This document shows, piece by piece, positions 25,182-32,960 of a stretch of 64,000 nt of DNA. The DNA is from Nonomuraea soli (GTDB lineage: Bacteria; Actinomycetota; Actinomycetes; Streptosporangiales; Streptosporangiaceae): positions 248,001 to 312,000 of the forward strand of contig NZ_JACDUR010000006.1 in assembly GCF_013761175.1 (NCBI RefSeq), in the 5' to 3' direction. Position 1 is the first letter of the stretch, and each line of letters starts with the position of its first letter. The notes below the pieces were generated by a model that was not told the origin of the DNA, made no database searches, and saw only the letters and a list, made by a program, of their open reading frames with translations. Position numbers and translations under genes: made by a program.

Positions 25182-25325
25182 CTAACCCTGGCGCGGCCAG
25201 TCGAGCGGAGACTCCTCGGCCTCGACGGCGCTCAGGTGCTGGCAGTCACACCACGAGCCGCCCTTGCACTCCTCGTGCCGGCGCTCCTTGCATTTTTCGC
25301 ATATCACTTGTACAGCATCGCTCAT
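25182..25325 (-). CDS. 47-aa Cys-rich zinc-binding protein
   Basis: Encodes MSDAVQVICEKCKERRHEEC followed by KGGSWCDCQHLSAVEAEES. The four to five Cys plus His (CEKC, HEEC, CDCQH) suggest one small zinc site. The ATG (25325-25323) shares two bases with the start codon of the divergent gene (25324-25326), which is unusual and would make one or both messages leaderless. No Shine-Dalgarno is visible. Function unknown. Confidence 0.72.
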   Translation of the reverse strand: MSDAVQVICEKCKERRHEECKGGSWCDCQHLSAVEAEESPLDWPRQG

Positions 25326-26118
25326 GGACTTAATCGGCGAACTGCTGGACGACCTGAGAGCCGAGACGGCCGACCTGAACGACCTGCTGCGCCCGCTGCG
25401 CTCGGACGACTGGGAGCTGCCCACACCGGCGCAGGGCTGGGCGATCCGCGACCAGGTGAGCCATCTCGCCTACTTCGACGAGGCGGCGACCAGGGCCGTG
25501 GCGGACCCGATCGGGTTCCGCGCCTCCCTGGCCGAGGTGAGCGCGCAGTTCGTCGACGACCAGGTCGACGAGAGCCGCATCCTGCTGGCCGAGGAGGTCG
25601 CGGAGTGGTTCTCCAGGGCCAGGGCGACGATGCTGGAGACCTTCGCGACGCTGGGGGCCAAGGACCGCGTCCCCTGGTACGGGCCCGACATGTCGGCGGC
25701 CTCCTTCGTCACGGCCAGGCTGATGGAGACGTGGGCGCACGGCCAGGACGTGGCCGACGCCGTGAAGGTCGAGCGCAGGCCCACCGCCCGGCTGCGTCAC
25801 GTGGCGCTGATCGGGTGCCAGGCCCGCCCCTACAGCTACGCCGTGCGCGGCCTGCAGCCGCCCTCGCGGCCCGTCAGGGTGGAGCTGTCGTTGCCCGACG
25901 GCACGCCGTGGACGCACGGGCCGCAGGACGCCGCCGATCGCGTGAGCGGGACGGCGCTCGACTTCTGCCTCGTCGTCACCCAGCGCATCCACCGCGACGA
26001 CACCGGGCTGGAGACCACGGGTGAGGCGGCGGCCGAGTGGATGGGCATCGCGCAGGCCTTCGCCGGTCCTCCCGGCTCCGGGAGGGCGTCAGGGGCGAAT
26101 CAGGGGGATACCGGATGA
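25324..26118 (+). CDS. TIGR03084-family MDMPI-fold metal-binding protein
   Basis: A 264-residue actinobacterial protein with a DinB/MDMPI-like helical N-terminal half: LLRPLRSDDWELPTPAQGWAIRDQVSHLAYFDEAATRA has the first metal-site histidine, and ARLMETWAHGQDVADAV the E-x-W-x-H-x-x-D motif. The C-terminal domain is alpha/beta. The family is linked to mycothiol chemistry; the substrate is unknown. ATG at 25324 is preferred to an upstream in-frame ATG at 25264 because domain homology begins here. A possible -35/-10 pair (TTGCAT, 17 bases, TACAGC) ends 7 bases before the ATG, consistent with a leaderless transcript. Confidence 0.82.
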   Translation: MDLIGELLDDLRAETADLNDLLRPLRSDDWELPTPAQGWAIRDQVSHLAYFDEAATRAVADPIGFRASLAEVSAQFVDDQVDESRILLAEEVAEWFSRARATMLETFATLGAKDRVPWYGPDMSAASFVTARLMETWAHGQDVADAVKVERRPTARLRHVALIGCQARPYSYAVRGLQPPSRPVRVELSLPDGTPWTHGPQDAADRVSGTALDFCLVVTQRIHRDDTGLETTGEAAAEWMGIAQAFAGPPGSGRASGANQGDTG

Positions 26119-26151
26119 TCTGCTACAGAGCGTGATGAAAGACTGTTCATC

Positions 26152-26526
26152 ATGCGGACCATCCTGAATGTCATCTGGTTGCTCTTCGCGGGGATCTGGC
26201 TGGCGATCGGCTACGCCGTCGCGGGCGTTGTCTGCTGCATCCTGATCGTGACGATCCCGTTCGGCATCGCCTCGTTCAGGATCGCCGCCTACGCCCTGTG
26301 GCCCTTCGGCCGGACCGTCGAGCGCGACCCCGACGCCGGGATCATGTCGACGCTCGGCAACATCATCTGGCTCGTCTTCGCGGGCTGGTGGCTGGCGATC
26401 GGCCACGTGATCACGTCGATCCCGCTGTTCGTCTCGATCATCGGCATCCCGCTCGGCATCGCCAATCTCAAGATGATCCCCGTTTCTCTTCTGCCCCTGG
26501 GTGCACGAATCGTCGACATTGACTGA
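26152..26526 (+). CDS. YccF-family inner membrane protein
   Basis: A 124-residue membrane protein formed by two copies of the YccF (DUF307) motif: LNVIWLLFAGIWLAIGYAVAGV...TIPFGIASFRIA and LGNIIWLVFAGWWLAIGHVITSIPL...GIPLGIANLKM. Each copy has a membrane hairpin. Length and duplication are typical of the family. Cellular role poorly known. Confidence 0.9.
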   Translation: MRTILNVIWLLFAGIWLAIGYAVAGVVCCILIVTIPFGIASFRIAAYALWPFGRTVERDPDAGIMSTLGNIIWLVFAGWWLAIGHVITSIPLFVSIIGIPLGIANLKMIPVSLLPLGARIVDID

Positions 26527-26580
26527 TAGCGGCCACGCTTCCGGGTAGCTGCCTCACCAGGTCGTAAGCTGGGGCGCGAG

Positions 26581-27522
26581 ATGACATCCACGGACGCGAG
26601 GACACGGCCGCCGCGAGGCAAGCGCAGGCCGCTCAAAGACGTCAGGACCCGGTTGAGCTGGTTGCTCGACACCCGGTCCTGGTCCATCGTGCGCGCCACC
26701 GTCAACGCCGGCGTCACCTACCGGGTCACCGGACTGGCGGGCGAGGCGGCCTTCTTCGCGCTGCTCTCGCTGCCGCCGTTCGTCCTGGGCCTGCTGGCCG
26801 TCCTCGCGCCGCTGAGCAGCCTGCTCGGCGAGGACGTGATCCAGACGATCCGCGCCGGAGTCCTGGAGCAGGCCGACTACCTGTTCACCGACTACGCCAT
26901 CGAACAGGTGCTCACGCCACTGCTCGACGACGTGCTCAATCCCAACCACAGCGTGCCGCTGATCTCGCTGGGCTTCCTGCTGGCGCTCTGGTCCGGCTCG
27001 CGGGCCCTGTACGTCTACGTGGACCTCATCTCCGTCGCCTACGGGCTGGGCGAGGAACGCGGCATCATCAGCACCCGCCTCATGTCCTTCGGGCTCTACA
27101 TCATCGCGCTGCTGATCGGCGTGGTGGTGATGCCCGTCATGCTGATCGGCCCCGACCTGCTGCGCTCGGCCTTCCGCGACTACGCGGTCCTGGTCGACCT
27201 GCTCTACTGGCCGGTCGTCATCAGCGGCTCCGTGCTCTTCCTGACGATGCTGTACCACATCAGCGTGCCGGTGCGCACCCGCTGGTTCCGCGAGCTGCCG
27301 GGGGCGATCCTGGCGCTGGTGCTCTGGATCGTGTGCGCCGCGGTCCTGCGCGCGGTGCTGGCCTCCTGGCTGTCCCCGGTGAGCGTGTACGGCTCGCTGG
27401 CGGCCCCCATCGCCGTGCTGCTGTGGTTGTACATCACGGCCCTCGCGGTGCTTATCGGGGCATTGCTCAACGCCGAGGTCGACAGGCTCTGGCCGAGTTC
27501 CGCCAGCCGCATCACCCGCTGA
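26581..27522 (+). CDS. YihY/virulence factor BrkB family membrane protein
   Basis: A 313-residue protein with six membrane helices and the family pattern VTGLAGEAAFFALLSLPPFVLGLLAVLAP near the start and AAPIAVLLWLYITALAVLIGALLNAEVDRLWPS at the end. ATG at 26581 follows GGGG by 7 bases. Despite older RNase BN annotation, family members are membrane proteins without nuclease activity; some are thought to take part in lipid or solute transport. Codirectional with glyA, which lies 100 bases downstream behind a riboswitch. Confidence 0.88.
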   Translation: MTSTDARTRPPRGKRRPLKDVRTRLSWLLDTRSWSIVRATVNAGVTYRVTGLAGEAAFFALLSLPPFVLGLLAVLAPLSSLLGEDVIQTIRAGVLEQADYLFTDYAIEQVLTPLLDDVLNPNHSVPLISLGFLLALWSGSRALYVYVDLISVAYGLGEERGIISTRLMSFGLYIIALLIGVVVMPVMLIGPDLLRSAFRDYAVLVDLLYWPVVISGSVLFLTMLYHISVPVRTRWFRELPGAILALVLWIVCAAVLRAVLASWLSPVSVYGSLAAPIAVLLWLYITALAVLIGALLNAEVDRLWPSSASRITR

Positions 27523-27529
27523 TAAGGTC

Positions 27530-27606
27530 TAGGGCGCGACTGGCGCACAGAAGGTGGGGCACCACCGGGGAGCGGGCCGAGCGGGGGCCGAGCGCCTGGG
27601 TCCCCG
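27530..27606 (+). ncRNA. ZTP (pfl) riboswitch upstream of glyA
   Basis: The 5' leader of glyA contains the conserved blocks of the ZTP/ZMP-sensing pfl motif in order: GCGCGACTGGCG (27533-27544), GGTGGGGCACCACCGGGGAGC (27553-27573, hairpin and conserved loop), then CGCCTGGG (27593-27600) closing the pseudoknot domain, with the ribosome-binding site shortly after. In actinobacteria pfl elements control one-carbon and purine genes including glyA and folD. ZMP accumulates when 10-formyl-THF is short, so the switch should raise GlyA synthesis. Confidence 0.85.
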
Positions 27607-27623
27607 CATGACGAGGAGTTTTC

Positions 27624-28874
27624 ATGGGTTCTCTCGCGAACGTCGATCCCCAGCTCGCCGAGCTGATCACGGCTGAGGAGCGACGCCAGGCCGACACGGT
27701 CAAGCTGATCGCCTCGGAGAACTACGTCTCCAAGGCGGTGCTCGAGGCCACCGGCACGGTCCTGACCAACAAGTACTCCGAGGGCTACGCCGGCAAGCGC
27801 TACTACGAGGGCCAGCAGGTCATCGACCAGATCGAGACCCTCGCCCAGGAGCGCGCCAAGGCGGTCTTCGGCGTCAACCACGCCAACGTGCAGCCCTACT
27901 CGGGCTCGCCCGCCAACCTGGCGATCTACATGGCCTTCCTCCAGCCGGGCGACACCGTCATGGGCATGGGCCTGCCCTTCGGCGGCCACCTCACCCACGG
28001 CTGGTCGGTCAGCGCCACCGGCAAGTGGTTCAACCCGGTCCGCTACGGCGTGCGCAAGGACACCGGCCGCGTCGACATGGACGAGGTGCGCGAGCTGGCC
28101 CTCGAGCACCGGCCCAAGCTGATCTTCTGCGGCGGCACCGCCATCCCGCGCACCATCGACTTCGAGGGCTTCGCCGCCATCGCCCGCGAGGTCGGCGCCG
28201 TGCTCGCCGCCGACATCGCCCACATCGCCGGTCTCGTAGCCGGTGGCGCGCACCCGTCGCCCGTCGGCCACGCCGACGTCATCTCCACCACCACCCACAA
28301 GACCCTGCGCGGCCCGCGCGGCGCGATGCTCATGGCCACCGCCGACGAGCACGCCACCGCCCTCAACAAGGCGGTCTTCCCCGGCCTGCAGGGCGGCCCC
28401 CACAACCACACCACCGCCGCCATCGCGGTGGCGCTCCACGAGGCGGCCCAGCCCGAGTTCAAGACCTACGCCCACCAGGTCGTCTCCAACGCCAAGGCCC
28501 TGGCGGAAGAGCTGTCCAGCCGCGGCTTCGACCTGGTCTCCGGCGGCACCGACAACCACCTCATCCTGCTCGACCTGACCCCCAAGGGCATCGGCGGCAA
28601 GCCCGCCGCCCAGGCCCTCGACCGGGCCGGGCTCGAGACCAACTACAACACGGTGCCGTTCGACACCCGCAAGCCGTTCGACCCCTCCGGCATCCGCATC
28701 GGCACCCCCTCGGTCACCTCGCGTGGCATGAAGGAGGCCGAGATGCGCCAGATCGGCGCCTGGATCGACGAGGTCGTCACCGCGCTGGCCAAGGGCGACG
28801 CGGAAGACGTCATCAGCCGCGTGCACGCCGAGGTCAGCGAGCTCACCTCGCAGTTCCCCGCGCCCGGCCTGTAA
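27624..28874 (+). CDS. glyA: Serine hydroxymethyltransferase
   Basis: A 416-residue PLP enzyme converting serine and tetrahydrofolate to glycine and 5,10-methylene-THF, the main one-carbon source. Signature features: KLIASENYVSKAVLEATGTVLTNKYSEGYAGKRYYEGQ at the N-terminus and the PLP lysine in TTTHKTLRGPRG (K226). Length is typical. GAGG precedes the ATG. Controlled by the upstream ZTP riboswitch and followed by a strong hairpin terminator. Confidence 0.97.
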   Translation: MGSLANVDPQLAELITAEERRQADTVKLIASENYVSKAVLEATGTVLTNKYSEGYAGKRYYEGQQVIDQIETLAQERAKAVFGVNHANVQPYSGSPANLAIYMAFLQPGDTVMGMGLPFGGHLTHGWSVSATGKWFNPVRYGVRKDTGRVDMDEVRELALEHRPKLIFCGGTAIPRTIDFEGFAAIAREVGAVLAADIAHIAGLVAGGAHPSPVGHADVISTTTHKTLRGPRGAMLMATADEHATALNKAVFPGLQGGPHNHTTAAIAVALHEAAQPEFKTYAHQVVSNAKALAEELSSRGFDLVSGGTDNHLILLDLTPKGIGGKPAAQALDRAGLETNYNTVPFDTRKPFDPSGIRIGTPSVTSRGMKEAEMRQIGAWIDEVVTALAKGDAEDVISRVHAEVSELTSQFPAPGL

Positions 28875-28883
28875 ACAGACGCC

Positions 28884-28923
28884 GAGAAGCCCCCGCCGGT
28901 CGCCCGACCGCCGGGGGCTTCTC
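28884..28923 (+). terminator. glyA terminator
   Basis: Long hairpin: outer stem GAGAAGCCCCCG / CGGGGGCTTCTC (12 bp) and inner stem GGTCG / CGACC, beginning 9 bases after the glyA stop. No U-run follows; in high-GC actinomycetes such hairpins commonly terminate without one. Confidence 0.85.
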
Positions 28924-29031
28924 GCGTGAGGCCCGTCAGCGCCGTCCCCTCGCGTGAGGCCCGTCAGCGCCGCCCGCTCGCGTGAGGCCCGTCAGCGCCG
29001 CCCGCTCGCGTGAGCGCCCGTCAGCGCCGAT
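28921..29031. repeat. 28-bp tandem repeat after the glyA terminator
   Basis: CTCGCGTGAGGCCCGTCAGC and the following bases recur with a 28-base period at 28921, 28949, 28977 and 29005. The first unit begins inside the 3' arm of the terminator. Two more diverged GTCAGCGGCGG motifs follow up to the end of the next gene. Non-coding. Confidence 0.9.
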
Positions 29032-29076
29032 CGCCCGTGTGGAGTCGGTCAGCGGCGGTCCCCGTGTGTGGGTCGG

Positions 29077-29625
29077 TCAGCGGCGGCCGCCGAACACCCA
29101 GTCGTGCACCTCGACGGCGGCATACCGATCCGGGGTGAGCACGGCCCGTGCCGCCTCCGGGTCCGGCGCGAGCAGCAGGACCGCCGTTCCCAGCCAGGCC
29201 TCGCCGTCGTCCGACAGCAGCGGCCCGTAGGCGATCAGCCCGTCGTGGCCGGGCGGCGGCGTGAGGTCGGCGGCCCGCCCCGCGCCCAGCCCCAGCACCA
29301 GGTAGCGGTTGCCGCCCTCCCTGCCGCCGGGGAACTCCCACATCGTGCGCCCCAGCACGTTGCGCCACCGGCGCACCATCACGTCCCGGTACACCCCGGC
29401 CTGGTAGTTGGGCTCGTCGAAGGCGAACGCCCGCGCCCGGCCGGGATCGGGCAGGTCGACGATGTGCACGCTCCCGGTGGCGACGTCGGCGTCGAGGTCC
29501 AGGGTCGGGCCACGGGCGATCAGCTCCGCCTCGAAGCCGTCCATGTAGGACCAATGCGCCTCCAGCAACACGTCACGCAGCTCCGCGGAGCCGGGACGAT
29601 CACGGTGATAGCAGAAGAACTCCAT
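29077..29625 (-). CDS. YciI-like (dimeric alpha-beta barrel) protein
   Basis: A 182-residue protein made of two ferredoxin-like segments. The first (MEFFCYHRDRPGS...EAHWSYMDGFEAELIARGPTLD) has the YciI pattern with His and a C-terminal GPTLD. The second half (DGLIAYGPLLSDDGEAWLGTAVLLLAPDPEAARAVLT) repeats the fold. Such proteins are small enzymes or ligand binders with no assigned reaction. It is codirectional with, and 10 bases after, the putative anti-sigma gene. Confidence 0.75.
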   Translation of the reverse strand: MEFFCYHRDRPGSAELRDVLLEAHWSYMDGFEAELIARGPTLDLDADVATGSVHIVDLPDPGRARAFAFDEPNYQAGVYRDVMVRRWRNVLGRTMWEFPGGREGGNRYLVLGLGAGRAADLTPPPGHDGLIAYGPLLSDDGEAWLGTAVLLLAPDPEAARAVLTPDRYAAVEVHDWVFGGRR

Positions 29626-29635
29626 CCCGGAATGA

Positions 29636-30358
29636 TCACACCTTCACGGTCAGCAGTCTGTCACCGGCCGAGGTGGTGACCTCGAACCTGTCGATGGCGC
29701 CGATCGGCAGCGCGCTGCCGCCATGGACGAACAGCGGGTCGGGGGAGCCCGGCACGCCGTACCCCGGCTCCGGCACCGCCCAGCCCGTGACGACGCTGCG
29801 CTCGCCGGTCCGCGACACGGCCACCAGCTCGCACGTGAGCGGCCCCTTCACACCCGCCAGCCGCAGGACCGCGTGCGTGCCCCAGGTCTTGGCCTCCAGC
29901 ACCACGGCGCCGCCGACACCGGGGGAGCCGACGCCCTCGATGGGGGTGCCGATCAGGTAGGCCGCCTCGGCCGGGCGGTGCGCGTGGTCGAGGGCCACGG
30001 CGCCTCCGACCTCGCCCTGCTGGGCCGCCATCGGGCTCGCCGCGCCGTCCTGCGCCGCGACCGCGTGTGGCCCGCCGTCCATCGCGAAGCCGAGGACCGT
30101 GCCACCGGCGACCAGGGCGAGCGCGGCGGCCACGCCGGCGACCGCCCTGCCGTACCTGCGCCTGCGTTCGGCCCTGCGGCGCAGCAGCATGACCGGCCTG
30201 GCGCGGTCCAGCAACGCGGCCACGCCCTCCAGCTGCGCCAGTTCCACGACGCACGGCGGGCACCCCTCCAGGTGCTCGCCGAACGCCAGAGCGTCGGCCA
30301 CGTCCAGCAGCCCGAGGGCGTACGCGCCCACGTCGGTGTGTTCGACCCGAGCGATCAC
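29636..30358 (-). CDS. Zinc-finger anti-sigma-like membrane protein
   Basis: About 240 residues starting from GTG 30358 (IARVEHTDVGAYALGLLDVADALAFGEHLEGCPPCVVEL). The H-x3-C-x2-C motif (GEHLEGCPPC) is the zinc site of anti-sigma factors. One membrane helix follows (about residues 78-100, AVAGVAAALALVAGGTVLGFAM), then an extracytoplasmic domain ending in a beta-rich segment. No ECF sigma gene is adjacent, so the partner is unknown. The frame is open further upstream, and the GTG was chosen because the family conserved start begins here. Confidence 0.7.
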   Translation of the reverse strand: MIARVEHTDVGAYALGLLDVADALAFGEHLEGCPPCVVELAQLEGVAALLDRARPVMLLRRRAERRRRYGRAVAGVAAALALVAGGTVLGFAMDGGPHAVAAQDGAASPMAAQQGEVGGAVALDHAHRPAEAAYLIGTPIEGVGSPGVGGAVVLEAKTWGTHAVLRLAGVKGPLTCELVAVSRTGERSVVTGWAVPEPGYGVPGSPDPLFVHGGSALPIGAIDRFEVTTSAGDRLLTVKV

Positions 30359-30462
30359 GCCGATCGCCCCATCCCCAAGAGCGTCCCCATGGCTGGTAGT
30401 ACGGGCGCGGGGCGCACCGGGGTTCAAGAGTTTGCTACAGTTTCTGGCAGGCACGACGACCA

Positions 30463-30574
30463 GGGAGGTGACGACAGCATGCGGGTCTTTGTCATGACCA
30501 TGCCTTCGTCCATCAACCTCCGGGTGTCTGCCTGAAAGACACCCTTTCCTGCAAGGGTGCATCCCGTTGTCTTT
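30463..30574 (+). promoter_or_regulatory. rsgA leader region with alternative hairpins
   Basis: A strong Shine-Dalgarno (GGGAGG, 30463-30468) precedes a leader ORF. Hairpin 1 pairs GGGTGTCT inside the leader ORF (30522-30529) with AGACACCC (30537-30544). Hairpin 2 pairs CACCCTT (30540-30546) with AAGGGTG (30553-30559), burying the rsgA Shine-Dalgarno AAGGG. They share bases 30540-30544 and exclude each other. A further pair AAAGACA (30535-30541)/TGTCTTT (30568-30574) would cover the rsgA start codon. This is the architecture of a translation-controlled switch; the trigger is unknown. Confidence 0.6.
30479..30535 (+). CDS. Leader peptide upstream of rsgA
   Basis: An 18-residue ORF, peptide MRVFVMTMPSSINLRVSA, with ATG 10 bases after GGGAGG, a stronger ribosome site than that of rsgA itself. 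It ends 31 bases before the rsgA start. Its last codons form one arm of a hairpin that competes with a hairpin hiding the rsgA ribosome-binding site. It is too short for a conventional functional protein, so a cis-regulatory leader is most likely. I know of no described family. Confidence 0.6.
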   Translation: MRVFVMTMPSSINLRVSA

Positions 30575-31667
30575 TGATCTTTCCCTGCTCGGCTGGACCG
30601 ACTCCATGGCCGCCGAGCTCCCCGCCGACACCGTCCCGGCCCGCGTGGCCAGGGTCGACCGCGGCGCCGCCGAGGTCATCGCCGCCGACGGGCACCACCA
30701 GGCGCGCTACAGCGCCGACGTGCGGCGAGCCGCCGCCACCGACCCGGTCGCACTGCCGTGCGTGGGCGACTGGGCCGCGATCAGGATGCTGCCGGAAGGC
30801 CGCTACGAACTCGAGGCCGTGCTGCCGCGCACGACCGCCTTCGTCCGAGGAGGCGTCGGCCGCGACTCGCGCGGAGGCCTGTCCGGCGACAGCCAGGGCC
30901 AGGTCCTGGCGGCCAACGTCGACATCGTCTTCGTGGCCGAGCCGTCCATGCACTCCACCGACTTCGCCGACCTGGGCCGCATCGAGCGGCTCGTGGCGCT
31001 GGCGTGGGAGAGCGGCGGCACGCCGGTCGTCCTGATCACCAAGTCCGACCTGTTCGAGCACGGCCTGGACGAGCTCCTGGCCGACGTGCGCGCCGTCGCC
31101 CCCGGCGTCGACGTGCACGCCGTCTCCTCGCTCCAGGGCGAGGGCGTCGAGCTGGTCTCCGGCTACCTCCAGGGTTCGCGCACCGCCGTCGTGCTCGGGC
31201 CCTCGGGCGCGGGCAAGTCCACGCTCGTCAACGCCCTGGCGGGCGGCGAGGTCATGGACACCCAGCAGGTGCGCGCGGGCGACGGCCGCGGCCGTCACAC
31301 CACCGTGCACCGCGAGCTCATCACGCTGCCCGGCGGCGGACTCGTCATCGACACCCCCGGCATCCGCCGGGTGGGCCTGTACGGCATGTCGGAAGGCGTC
31401 GACCTGGTCTTCGCCGACATCGAGGAACTGGCCGAGCAGTGCCGCTTCGACGACTGCAACCACGACGGCGAGCCCGGCTGCGCCGTCCTGGAGGCGCTGG
31501 AGAGCGGCGAGCTGCCCGAGCGGCGGCTGGAGAGCTGGCGCAAGCTGCAGCGTGAGGCGGCCTGGATGGCCTCGCGCGGCGACGCGCGGCTCCGCAAGGA
31601 GCAGCAGGCGAAGTGGAAGTCCATCACCAAGCAGTTGCGCACGCACTACAAGAATCGCGGACGGTAG
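30567..31667 (+). CDS. rsgA: Ribosome small subunit-dependent GTPase RsgA
   Basis: A 366-residue circularly permuted GTPase that checks late 30S subunit maturation. An N-terminal OB fold (VARVDRGAAEVIAADG...VGDWAAI) is followed by permuted G motifs: G4 VLITKSDL (about 157), then G1 VVLGPSGAGKST (about 208-219) and G3 VIDTPGIRR. A zinc-binding C-terminal region has CRFDDCNHDGEPGC. TTG start at 30567 has AAGGG 9 bases upstream, which can be hidden in a hairpin. RsgA in other actinomycetes usually sits beside aroA, which is not the case here. Confidence 0.93.
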   Translation: MSFDLSLLGWTDSMAAELPADTVPARVARVDRGAAEVIAADGHHQARYSADVRRAAATDPVALPCVGDWAAIRMLPEGRYELEAVLPRTTAFVRGGVGRDSRGGLSGDSQGQVLAANVDIVFVAEPSMHSTDFADLGRIERLVALAWESGGTPVVLITKSDLFEHGLDELLADVRAVAPGVDVHAVSSLQGEGVELVSGYLQGSRTAVVLGPSGAGKSTLVNALAGGEVMDTQQVRAGDGRGRHTTVHRELITLPGGGLVIDTPGIRRVGLYGMSEGVDLVFADIEELAEQCRFDDCNHDGEPGCAVLEALESGELPERRLESWRKLQREAAWMASRGDARLRKEQQAKWKSITKQLRTHYKNRGR

Positions 31668-31686
31668 CCGCGGGTAGACCCCCTGC

Positions 31687-32316
31687 ATGGGTCACCTGTT
31701 CGCCGACCGCTCCGAGGCGGGCGCACTGCTGGCCGAGCGGCTGCACGGCATGCGGGACCCCATCGTGCTGGCGTTGCCACGCGGTGGGGTGCCGGTGGCC
31801 GTCCCGATCGTGCGGCGGCTGGGCGGCACGCTCGACGTCCTGGTGACGCGCAAGATCGGCTACCCGCCCACCCCCGAGCTGGGGGTGGGCGCCGTCTGCG
31901 AGGGCGGCGAGCCGGTCTTCGACACCAAGCTCATGGACCGGCTCGGGCTCACCGAGCGCGACCTGAGCGAGGTGGTGGCGCGGGAGCTGCGCGAGCTGGA
32001 TCGGCGGGTGAGCGCCTACCGCGGGGAGCGGCGGCTTCCCCCGCTGACCGGGCGAGAGGTCGTGGTCGTCGACGACGGCCTGGCGACCGGGGTGACGGCT
32101 CGCGCGGCGCTTCGCGCGGTCGCGGCGGCCAAGCCCGGCAGGCTCACGCTGGCCGTACCCGTGGCCGCCCAGGAGACGGTCAGGTCGTTGCGGGCCGAGA
32201 CCGACGAGGTGGTCGTGCTGGCGACGCCCGCCGGCTTCCGCGCGGTGGGTCAGTGGTACGGCAGCTTCGGCCAGCTCAGCGACGGCGACGTGCTGTCGCT
32301 CCTGGAGCAGCGGTGA
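31687..32316 (+). CDS. Phosphoribosyltransferase-domain protein
   Basis: A 209-residue type I PRTase fold protein. The PRPP-binding motif is VVVVDDGLATGVTARAAL (about residues 123-140); the N-terminal part has LALPRGGVPVAVPIV and TRKIGYPPTPELGVGAV, typical of the stand-alone actinobacterial group whose substrate is unknown. It lies 19 bases after rsgA and may be cotranscribed. Confidence 0.85.
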   Translation: MGHLFADRSEAGALLAERLHGMRDPIVLALPRGGVPVAVPIVRRLGGTLDVLVTRKIGYPPTPELGVGAVCEGGEPVFDTKLMDRLGLTERDLSEVVARELRELDRRVSAYRGERRLPPLTGREVVVVDDGLATGVTARAALRAVAAAKPGRLTLAVPVAAQETVRSLRAETDEVVVLATPAGFRAVGQWYGSFGQLSDGDVLSLLEQR

Positions 32317-32371
32317 GCCGGGCTCACCGGCGGGGTCATGCCGGCGTTCCCGAGGCGGGGTCTATGGGGAA

Positions 32372-32818
32372 TCAGCGCAGGACCGCCCAGACCCGTTTGC
32401 CGTGGGTCATCGGGTACCAGCCCCAGCAGATCGACAGCGCCTGGATCAGGTGCATGCCTCTGCCGTACTCGGCGAAGTAGTCGGGCGTGGTCGGAACGGG
32501 CGGTGCCGTGCTGTGGTCGCTGACCGCGCAGCCGACGTGCGTGCCACGCAGCACCAGCGCCAGGCTGGCGGCCCCGCCGCCGTGGCGCATGGCGTTGGTG
32601 ATCAGTTCGGTGACCACCAGCTGGGCGTCGTAGACACTGTCGGTGACCTGCCACTGGGTGAGCACCGTGGCGACGAAAACCCTGGCGGCCGAGACCGGCG
32701 AGGGTTGGTCGAACACGGCCAGCTCACCGTCCGGCGAGGTGTCGGACAGGACGGTCTGTAACCACTCGGGCGGTGCCGGACCGGCGGCGGCTTGCGGTCT
32801 GGCGGCGGAGGTCGTCAT
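32372..32818 (-). CDS. ATP-binding regulatory protein, HATPase_c_2 (AbaA/RsbW-like)
   Basis: A 148-residue GHKL-fold protein related to anti-sigma kinases such as RsbW and SpoIIAB. The N box is VVTELITNAMRHGGG and the G1/G2 region DYFAEYGRGMHLIQALS. It is divergent from an XRE regulator that is followed by a DUF397 gene. HATPase, XRE-DUF5753 and DUF397 genes together form the WhiJ/AbaA-type loci expanded in sporulating actinomycetes. It probably acts by binding another protein. Confidence 0.87.
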   Translation of the reverse strand: MTTSAARPQAAAGPAPPEWLQTVLSDTSPDGELAVFDQPSPVSAARVFVATVLTQWQVTDSVYDAQLVVTELITNAMRHGGGAASLALVLRGTHVGCAVSDHSTAPPVPTTPDYFAEYGRGMHLIQALSICWGWYPMTHGKRVWAVLR

Positions 32819-32913
32819 CGCGGTCCCCGTCTAGGCGTGATCTCAGTGACCATACTTATGTCACGAGGTTGCCGATGCAAGACTTTTCGTGATTTACGGA
32901 TGCATATTCCATT

Positions 32914-32923
32914 TGCACGTGCA
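32914..32923. promoter_or_regulatory. TGCACGTGCA operator upstream of the XRE gene
   Basis: Perfect 10-bp palindrome TGCACGTGCA, 38 bases before the XRE start and 96 bases from the divergent HATPase start. An identical core precedes the DUF397 gene (33899-33910). Both are likely bound by the XRE protein encoded between them. Confidence 0.7.
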
Positions 32924-32960
32924 CCGTGGAACACTTGGCACTCACGATCAAGGAGCGGCC

